From an uncultured Corynebacterium sp. (lineage in GTDB: Bacteria > Actinomycetota > Actinomycetes > Mycobacteriales > Mycobacteriaceae), in contig NZ_CALLDG010000064.1 in assembly GCF_937999985.1 (NCBI RefSeq), forward strand, positions 1 to 21,484: DNA of 21,484 bases, written 5' to 3'. The notes below the pieces were generated by a model that saw nothing but the letters and a program-made list of their open reading frames with translations, did not search any database and had not been told where the DNA came from. Positions 14,361-21,100 of the stretch are shown here, piece after piece (the stretch's first letter is position 1; every line of letters begins with the position of its first letter). Position numbers and translations under genes: made by a program.

Positions 14361-15281
14361 ATGTTCCATCATCCCGCGCCACAGGGGCCGCAGCATGGGC
14401 GGCCAGCTCGCCCATCACAAGGTGCGCCCGTACGCCCACCACAGCGACCGATGGCCTCGGTTCCACCTGTGTCAGCTCGTCCTGCATTGCCCACCAAGCC
14501 CGCCAGGCCTGCCCCACCGACCACGTATCGCCCCGCACCGACTAGCCCGAAGCGGCGCGGTGCGTATTCGGCCTATCTTCTAGGGACACTGTTGTTGCTG
14601 GTTGGCGGTGTTTTTATTGTGGACGCCACCCTGGAAGACGAGCCCCAATCCCTGACCGTCGCGGAAGGGATGGCGGACTCGATTCTCACCTATTCCGAGT
14701 GGCCGCTGCGGTTTGCCTCCCTGGAGGAATGTCACGATTCGCCCGGCCTGGGGCGCCCCGGAGTGATGGAATTGGATTGCGATGGAGAAAGCTACGGAGT
14801 GACCGGCCTATCGGGTGTGGACGTGAAAGGCGGCGAGGAACCCATCTCGCAGGCCGTGAACCGCGCCGTGCGTGCGATAGTTTTTCAGGATGGTGTGAAC
14901 CTGCAGTCGATCGATGTGCTGGGCAAGATCTCGGAGGAAAACCGAGAGCAGTTGAAGAAGATGCAGGTCAAGCAACTGCGCGTGACGGATACTTACAAGC
15001 TGGGGGAGAAGCGATTCGTGGCGGTTGCATTCGTGAGGGATCCGGATGCGGTTCCAGGAGAGGGCGCGGATGCTGGTGCCGGTGCGGACAATGGCGTCGG
15101 CGGGGAGCCCAATAGCGAACTGGAGCACAGCCTCGAACCCGACGGCACGGCCCCGATAGTGGTGGTACAGATGCCGGTGAAGTCGGCGTCAATCAGAAAG
15201 CAGTTAGAAGAGATCGACGAGCTCGTGCGCGGCGTCAGCTTGGACGACAACGCAGAAAGCGCAGGTGAATCCGATGTTTAA
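14361..15281 (+). CDS. proline-rich single-pass membrane protein, unknown function
   Basis: A 306-residue protein that I do not recognise. Residues 1-63 are Pro/Ala/Arg-rich and disordered, with a basic KRR (64-66) just before one membrane segment (about 70-88). The rest (89-306) should lie outside the membrane: a folded region with two cysteines, Cys124 and Cys140, that could form a disulfide, a charged helix around 188-200, an Ala/Gly/Glu/Asp-rich linker around 232-258, then IVVVQMPVKSASIRKQLEEI. The predicted orientation is N-in, C-out. ATG 14361 is chosen because of the -10 box 7 nt upstream; the open frame extends further back but overlaps the divergent M13 gene. Its last 8 bp overlap the PrsW-like gene, so the two are probably co-translated and functionally linked. 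Confidence 0.75.
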   Translation: MFHHPAPQGPQHGRPARPSQGAPVRPPQRPMASVPPVSARPALPTKPARPAPPTTYRPAPTSPKRRGAYSAYLLGTLLLLVGGVFIVDATLEDEPQSLTVAEGMADSILTYSEWPLRFASLEECHDSPGLGRPGVMELDCDGESYGVTGLSGVDVKGGEEPISQAVNRAVRAIVFQDGVNLQSIDVLGKISEENREQLKKMQVKQLRVTDTYKLGEKRFVAVAFVRDPDAVPGEGADAGAGADNGVGGEPNSELEHSLEPDGTAPIVVVQMPVKSASIRKQLEEIDELVRGVSLDDNAESAGESDV

Positions 15282-16242
15282 GGCGCGCAACTACCGCGTG
15301 TTCGAGGTGCCACTCGAGTTTCACTTGAAGCACCCGCCCCAGCAACGGCCGAAACTGCGACTATTCCGCGACGGCTGGCTGGCGGCGTACTGGCTGCTGG
15401 TGGTTCCGAGCCTCGTGATGTCCGGGTTTCTGCTGATCGGCAATAATCCTTCAACGGTGAGCCCAACTCTGGGGCTGGTGCTGCTGATCGGCGCGCTGCA
15501 CTTGGCTGGGGCGCTGCTGTGCGTGTGGGCGCTGCCTATATATAGGGGCACACCTAAGCGGCTGGCTGCGCTGGCAGTGCTGTGGGGTGGGGCGGCCTCT
15601 GTGGTGCTGGCGGCGGTGGTGATTCAGCCGCCGGTGGTGAGCACCGTAGACAAGCTGGGCTGGCACGGGCTGACGGCCAGCTTTGGAGGCGCCTACCCGG
15701 AGGAGATCGCTAAGGGGCTGGGCATATGGCTCCTGCTGTGGATGGGGCGCGCTTGGTGGAACCGCCCGTGGCACGGCATTATCGCCGGATTGCTGGTGGG
15801 GCTGGGTTTCGAGGTCTTCGAGAACATGATGTACGCGATGATGCTGGCGGTGATGGATCCGGTGTCTGACATGCAAGGAGCCTTGTCGACGTACCTGTTG
15901 CGAGTGATCGCCGGGCCTGCCAAGCACATGATGTTCAGCGCGCTGGTCGGCTATGGGATCGGCTTGGCGATGTTCGTGGGAGCGAAAGCGGGGAAGCCGC
16001 GCGGTGTCGCCTGGCGCCTGGGGGCGGTCGTGCTGTGGGGCGGTCTTGGCTTCTTGACGCATTTTGCGTGGAATATTCGCTGGCTAGATGTGTCGCCGGT
16101 GTTCCAGCTGCTGTGGATGGGCTTTGTCTGGGTGGCGCTGGCGGCGCTCGCAGTATGGGCGATTGTGTGGACGAGTGTGGAGTTTCTGCGGTGGAAAAAG
16201 CGCGGTGTTTGCCCAGCTGTGACGATATATCAGCGAGTGTGA
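15274..16242 (+). CDS. PrsW-family intramembrane metalloprotease
   Basis: A 322-residue integral membrane protein with about eight membrane segments. The PrsW (M82) motifs are present: PEEIAKG with Glu143, Glu144 and Lys147; FEVFEN with Glu180 and Glu183; His218 in AKHMMFS; and His263 in THFAWN. In Bacillus, PrsW makes the first cut in the anti-sigma factor RsiW. The family also contains members of unknown role. ATG 15274 is preferred over GTG 15265 because AGGTGA lies five bases before it and overlaps that GTG. It overlaps the preceding membrane-protein gene by 8 bp. Its stop codon lies inside the GlxR-type site that precedes the lysozyme gene. Confidence 0.85.
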   Translation: MFKARNYRVFEVPLEFHLKHPPQQRPKLRLFRDGWLAAYWLLVVPSLVMSGFLLIGNNPSTVSPTLGLVLLIGALHLAGALLCVWALPIYRGTPKRLAALAVLWGGAASVVLAAVVIQPPVVSTVDKLGWHGLTASFGGAYPEEIAKGLGIWLLLWMGRAWWNRPWHGIIAGLLVGLGFEVFENMMYAMMLAVMDPVSDMQGALSTYLLRVIAGPAKHMMFSALVGYGIGLAMFVGAKAGKPRGVAWRLGAVVLWGGLGFLTHFAWNIRWLDVSPVFQLLWMGFVWVALAALAVWAIVWTSVEFLRWKKRGVCPAVTIYQRV

Positions 16243-16253
16243 CAAAAATCACA
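16238..16253. promoter_or_regulatory. perfect GlxR (CRP-family) site
   Basis: TGTGACAAAAATCACA matches TGTGA-N6-TCACA without mismatch; the symmetry extends one more base on each side (G and C). It begins inside the stop codon of the PrsW-like gene and its centre lies about 120 bp upstream of the lysozyme start. GlxR controls cell-wall hydrolase genes such as rpf2 in C. glutamicum, so the lysozyme gene is a sensible target. Confidence 0.7.
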
Positions 16254-16289
16254 CAAGTGCTTGAGCAGGGATTTTCTAGCCAATGGTTT

Positions 16290-16318
16290 CATGGGGTGAA
16301 AGATGTACCCCATGGGGT
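16290..16318. repeat. CATGGGGT repeats forming hairpin and palindrome
   Basis: CATGGGGT (16290-16297) and ACCCCATG (16307-16314) are perfect 8-bp inverted arms around a 9-nt spacer. The right arm is also the left part of the perfect 12-bp palindrome ACCCCATGGGGT (16307-16318), so CATGGGGT occurs twice directly and once inverted. It lies 35-63 bp before the likely transcription start of the lysozyme gene, a place for an operator. Confidence 0.5.
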
Positions 16319-16352
16319 TGATGTGAATGATGTGAAACGTGTGGTTCTTGGG

Positions 16353-16358
16353 TATGGT
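16353..16358 (+). promoter_or_regulatory. -10 box of the lysozyme gene, leaderless
   Basis: TATGGT fits TANNNT and ends 7 nt before ATG 16366. The bases between have no Shine-Dalgarno sequence, so the transcript probably begins at the start codon. The -35 region is poorly matched, consistent with activation by a bound regulator. Confidence 0.45.
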
Positions 16359-16365
16359 GTGATTC

Positions 16366-17793
16366 ATGATTTCACTGCCATGGCGCCGCTCCACGCGCAC
16401 GTCCGTACCGAAACGCCTCACCGCAACGGCACTCGCTGGCTCCGCTTTGACGGTTGCAGCGCTCGTCGCCACCGATGTTGTTCCCGTCCCCTCGTGGGCG
16501 CTGAATGGCATCGACGTTGCCTCCCACCAGCACCCTGGCGGTGCCGCCATCGACTGGACTGCCGTGAAGCAGTCCGGCCAGTCCTTCGTCTTCGTCAAGG
16601 CGACCGAGGGCACGTCCTACACCAACCCGGCGTTCACCACGGACTCCGCAAAGGCCCAGCAGGCTGGCCTGGTTCCGGGCAGTTACCACTACGCCCGCCC
16701 GGGCAGCGGCAACCCGCGTGCCGAGGCTCGCCACTACGCCAGCGTCCTGGCCACCGGCGTTCAGCCCTCGCTGCCTCCGGTTCTGGACCTGGAGGAGCAC
16801 GAGGGTCTGAACCCGACCCAGCTGCAGAACTGGGTCCGCGAGTGGATCGACGAGATTAAGGTCCAGACCGGCCGCGATCCGATCATCTACACCTACTACA
16901 GCTTCTGGATCCAGCGGATGGCCAACACCACCGAGTTCTCCGAGTACCCGCTGTGGCTGGCCTACTACCGCGACACCCTGCCGGATAAGATCCCGGGCGG
17001 TTGGGACCACGTCACCTTCTGGCAGTACTCCGGCTCTGGTCGCGTTAACGGCGTGCAGACCCAGGTGGATCTGAACAAGTACTACGGTGACGACGCTGCC
17101 CTGAACGCCCTGGCATCCGGCATGCCTGCGGATACCGCTGCAGGTCAGGCTTCCGAAGCGATGGATCCGATGCGTCCTGCCGTTGAAGGGGAAGCCGAGA
17201 TCGCCAACAAGATCGAGCACGCCACCGGCGTGAACGTCCCGCTGGCATCCGACTTCATGATGCAGCTGCTGGGTGTTATCGGTGGCCGCGTGTCCCCGGA
17301 TGTTCTGCTGACCCAGGGTAAGCAGCAGCTGCAGGGCATGGATCCGGCACAGGTTGCAGGTTCTGCCGGCGGCCCGGATCAGGGTGCCCAGGCAACCGGT
17401 TCCGTGAAGACTGCCCAGGAGATTCTGACTGCCTACACCGCACTGTCCGGCGCGCTGAAGGAGTTCAACGCTGGCGGTAACAAGCTGCCGGTCGAGGCCA
17501 TTCTGAAGCTCGTCCAGGGCTATGCGCCGGGTGCTGGCGGCCAAGGCGGCACGGTGAACATCGGCCAGGTTCTGAGCCTGCTGCAGCAGTTCGGCGGTAT
17601 CTCCAACTGGAACGCCAAGCTGGAGAATGGCGAGGTTCAGCCCGACGCGAATGCCTTCGCAGAGCTGGCCGACGCCGCCAAGTCCGCGAACCCGGACGGC
17701 TCCGCGCCGGCGGATGCTGCCGCCGCGCCGGCCACTGGCCAGGCTCCGGCCGCTCCGGTTCCGCCGGCAGCCCCGGCTCCCGCTGCGAACTAA
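16366..17793 (+). CDS. secreted GH25 lysozyme (muramidase) with extra C-terminal domain
   Basis: A 475-residue exported enzyme expected to cut the MurNAc-GlcNAc bond of peptidoglycan. The signal peptide has Arg/Lys at 7-17, a hydrophobic core at 18-35 and a likely cut after Ala45 (PSWA). The GH25 barrel runs about 47-240: Asp50 in GIDVASHQ, the catalytic DLE at Asp141-Glu143, TYYSFW near 176-181, WLAYY and FWQYSGSGRVNG. Residues about 250-435 form a helix-rich region that I do not recognise, followed by a Pro/Ala-rich tail (PAPAAN end). No LysM, SH3 or choline-binding repeats are visible. Arg7-Arg8 does not make a convincing twin-arginine motif. A perfect GlxR-type site and a CATGGGGT palindrome lie upstream and a strong terminator lies downstream. 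Confidence 0.92.
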   Translation: MISLPWRRSTRTSVPKRLTATALAGSALTVAALVATDVVPVPSWALNGIDVASHQHPGGAAIDWTAVKQSGQSFVFVKATEGTSYTNPAFTTDSAKAQQAGLVPGSYHYARPGSGNPRAEARHYASVLATGVQPSLPPVLDLEEHEGLNPTQLQNWVREWIDEIKVQTGRDPIIYTYYSFWIQRMANTTEFSEYPLWLAYYRDTLPDKIPGGWDHVTFWQYSGSGRVNGVQTQVDLNKYYGDDAALNALASGMPADTAAGQASEAMDPMRPAVEGEAEIANKIEHATGVNVPLASDFMMQLLGVIGGRVSPDVLLTQGKQQLQGMDPAQVAGSAGGPDQGAQATGSVKTAQEILTAYTALSGALKEFNAGGNKLPVEAILKLVQGYAPGAGGQGGTVNIGQVLSLLQQFGGISNWNAKLENGEVQPDANAFAELADAAKSANPDGSAPADAAAAPATGQAPAAPVPPAAPAPAAN

Positions 17794-17816
17794 GCGCCAC
17801 CGCCTTGCCGCTGGCA

Positions 17817-17869
17817 AAGTGCCAAGGTTCCGTTAATTAAGTGCAGCGGTTTCGTTGACTAAGTGCACG
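17817..17869. repeat. 22-bp-period imperfect tandem repeat
   Basis: Two adjacent 22-bp units (17826-17847 and 17848-17869) share GGTT-CGTT-A-TAAGTGCA at 17 of 22 positions. AAGTGC also occurs exactly 22 bp earlier, at 17817-17822, giving three evenly spaced copies. The repeat lies between the lysozyme stop and its terminator. It could be a protein-binding array of about two helical turns per unit or the remnant of a mobile-element end. Confidence 0.55.
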
Positions 17870-17907
17870 GAGCTTCCGGACCAGCGAGCAAACAGCTAGA
17901 GAAATGA

Positions 17908-17936
17908 AGCGCCGCCCTAACCGGGCGGCGCTTTTT
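17908..17936 (+). terminator. strong intrinsic terminator of the lysozyme gene
   Basis: AGCGCCGCCC (17908-17917) and GGGCGGCGCT (17923-17932) form a perfect 10-bp GC-rich stem with loop TAACC, followed by TTTTT. It lies 114 bp after the lysozyme stop codon and points in its direction. Confidence 0.9.
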
Positions 17937-17988
17937 GTAATCCCTATCCCGCTCTTGCGCCCCCGCCTCGGCGAGCTGGAACCGGGGA

Positions 17989-18099
17989 ATGTCCCAAATC
18001 TTCCACTCTGTTTTTATAACCATCTATTTCCGCAGGTCAGGGTGGCGCAAATTTTTGCTGCAAAGGCGCTACTCGTCGAAAGTGGAAGATTTGGGACAT
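17989..18099. repeat. 111-bp element with perfect 19-bp terminal inverted repeats
   Basis: ATGTCCCAAATCTTCCACT (17989-18007) is exactly complementary to AGTGGAAGATTTGGGACAT (18081-18099); the 73-bp core is lower in GC than the flanking genes. A second inverted repeat, GGGTGGCG (18040-18047) with CGCCACCC (18101-18108), joins the core to the bases just outside the right arm. No coding frame of interest and no clear target-site duplication are seen. It lies between the lysozyme terminator and the end of emb. It may be a MITE-like insertion, a structured RNA, or a terminator-type structure for emb. Confidence 0.6.
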
Positions 18100-18150
18100 C
18101 CGCCACCCGCAAGGATCCTGGCCGCAGGGCTCCCGCCCAGCCCCCGAACC

Positions 18151-21100
18151 CTAGTCCGAGAACTTCATCGGCCCGTTGTACCAGAGCCCAGAGCGCTTAT
18201 CCGTCTCCGTATCCAGCTTCACCGGCTTCGGCTTATCGCCGTTCGCATTCGGGAACGGGGTCAGCTTGTCCAGCACACCCCAGTCCCGCTGCCAGTCGTT
18301 CTGCAGGTAGGTCGGTACCTCCTCGGCCTGTGAGGTCATCTGCACCAGCCCGTAGGAGCCACCACCGGCGTAGTCCATCACCGGCGTGTGGTTGCTGCGC
18401 ACGTCGTGGTCCGGCGAAATGCGGAACTCTGCAGCCTCTGCTACACCCGCCCAGTGGTCGTACGGCTTCTGGCACGGGAACTGGAAAGCGATGGTCCAGT
18501 CCAGCAGTGTCGGTGCTTCGGAGCCCACGTAGTCGTTCAGCGACTCCATCTCCGGGACGCGCGGCGGCGTAATGGCAATCCACTGCGTAGGCGTCAGGTT
18601 CGGATCGTTCGCCACAATGCGTACCGAGTCCGCATCCTCCGGCACTTGGTCCATCGGGATGCGCATGTTACGCCACTCGGGCGCGTAGCCCGGATCCAGC
18701 GGAATCTGTTCGCCGAGCACCTCAAAGTCCTCAGCCTTCTTGGAACCTCCGGACTTGCCGAACTGGACCTTGATCTCCTGGCCGTACTTGAAGATGCCAT
18801 CCATGTCGAAGTGTCCGACCTGCCCGGCCACGCTGAACACCAGCAGCGGCAGACCCTCGCGGTCCTCCGGCAGGCTGTACCAGCTGGTCGTGGTGTTTGC
18901 GGGCGTCTGCAGGCCCTCGGTGTACGAGCCGACCACTGGCACCTTGTTCGCGTCGATTCCGAACGGCAGCACCGCATAAGATCCGTTCACGCCCTTGGTA
19001 GCCTTCAGGCCGCCGGTGGTGCCGGATGCGTCGCCGCCGTCGTTGCCGTCATTGCTGCTCGTCTCTTCCTCGGATTCGTTCGTTGCCTTATCTTGTGACG
19101 CCGCGTTCTGCGTGTCGCCCTGGTCAGAGGAAGCGTTCGTGTTGTCGGAGCCGGAATCCTCGCTACGGAACTGGTCGGAAGAGCCCACAGTGGCCTGGGA
19201 GTCGCCGGAGGACTTGGAGTCGATCTTGGCGGGAATGTTATTCGGTTCGAAACCACGTCCCCCACCGCTGGTCAGGGAGTCCTCCAGGGAGCTGCCGTCG
19301 GCAGGCTGGAGGAAGGAGTCGTTCGTGTTGGTCTCCACCAGAACATCCGCAGCCTGGTTACAGGTCTGGCCCGTGAGAGCCATCATGTTGCCCTTGCCCA
19401 CGGAGTAGGCGGGCCACTGGCTGACCATGCCCTTCGTCAGGGAGGCCAGGGTGAACACGACCGTGAAGGCCGTCAGCACGGCGATCGGCGCGGCCGTCAG
19501 GCCACGGAACTGGTGAAGCTTCTTAGTTTCGGCCCGTTCAAGATCGGCCACTTCCGATTCGGTGGTGGCACGGGCGCGTTTGGCGTCCGCAAGAAAGCCA
19601 ACGATCACACCCCAGAAAAGAACCACAACAGATACAGCAAGCATCACGGTGCTAGCGGTGAGACCAGAGAGCTGTACCGGCTTATCCCACCATGGCACGC
19701 CGTAGGAGGACAGGTACCACCAGCCGTTCGGGCCGGCGAGGGTGAAGGCGAACAGCATCAGGGTAGAGCCCAGGAACAGCAGTTGGTTGCGCTTGGTCTG
19801 CAGCGCGAAACGCGAGGCGGCAACGGCTGCTAGAGCCGTCAATGCAGCACCGATACCCGCGAACACGCCGAAGTGGTGGGTCCACTTGGTGGGCGTGAAC
19901 GTCATGAAGAACAGCGTGCCCAGAACGATCAGCAACAGGCGGGTGGACGGAGCCTTAGCGGCTCCGGTGATGCGCCCGTTGCGCAGCATGGCCGCCACGA
20001 CGATGCCGATGCAGAAGAACAGCATGACCATAGTGAAGCGGCGCGGGAAGCTGCCGTCGACGGTCTGCTCCATGAGCGCCTCATAGCGGCGGAACTCCTC
20101 GAACCACTGCAGCGACGGACCGATTGCGCCACGCAGCTTGATGGCCTCGGTGACCGTACGTAGCGTCTGGTCCGCGAACACAGCCGTGAGGATCGCTGTG
20201 CCGGCGGCCAGGAACGGCGCGATCTGCGCCATGATGGCGGTGATGACTGTCTTCTTTGGAGCACCCTTCGGTGCGCCCAGCAGAGGCAGGCGGCGGGTGA
20301 GAATGCGGATCAGCGCACCCAGGGAGGCCAGCAGGGCGGAGACGGCCATCAGACCAGTCGGGCCCGCACCCAGAGCCAGGGTGGCGATGATCGTTCCGAC
20401 CGCGGCGGGCAGCAGGCGGTGGGTGGCGATGGCGCGTTCGAAGGAGACCCAGGCCAGCAGGGAGAGCACGGCGATGATCGGCTCCGGGCGCGTGCCGTTG
20501 TTGAAGGTCATCCAGAACAGCAGGAACGTCGCCGCCATGGTCCAGTGGGCGACTTGGCGCTGGTTGATCTTGGCGCCGAGGCGCGGCATGACCTCACGGG
20601 AAAGGATCAGCCACGTGACGATGCCCGCGATCAGGGAGGGCAGGCGCATCCAGATGGATGCGGAGGAGATCTGCGTCATCAGTGCCAGCAGGTCGTAGAA
20701 CGGTGAGCCGAAGGGGGATTCCGGTACGCCGAACCACCGGTAGTAGTTGGCCATGTAGCCGGACTCGTGGGAGACCTTAGCCATGGTCAGCAGGTAGCCG
20801 TCATCCGAGGTGTTGGCGCCGACGAAGTACCAGGCCAGCAGGATGAAGCCGACCACGCCGTCGAGTGGTCGGGGCTTCCACCAGTTGCGGGGGAACAAGC
20901 GGCGGGACGTGGTCCGCTTGTCGAGGATATCGATGCGGTACAGGCAGTACAGGGCGATCGCGGTGGCGATGATGCCTACGAAGATGGCCAGGTACTTGAT
21001 AGCCGACGGGGAAGAGGTAAAACGCGAATCGACGGTGACGTGTGCCTGGAAGCCCGCGTCGATCGTGTTGTTGGCGTTCTTCTCCGTGTTCTTAATATCC

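Noticed and set aside
16243..16365. c-di-AMP (ydaO) riboswitch in front of the cell-wall hydrolase
   Set aside because: The gap is only 123 bp, has none of the conserved ydaO sequence blocks, and the promoter seems to lie right at the ATG.
16384..16401. Twin-arginine export signal in the lysozyme
   Set aside because: Arg7-Arg8 are present but the following residues are not of the F-L-K type. The peptide looks like an ordinary Sec signal.
16372..17817. A 481-residue minus-strand frame antisense to the lysozyme
   Set aside because: The plus-strand frame has a signal peptide, GH25 motifs, a promoter and a terminator. The antisense frame has none of these.
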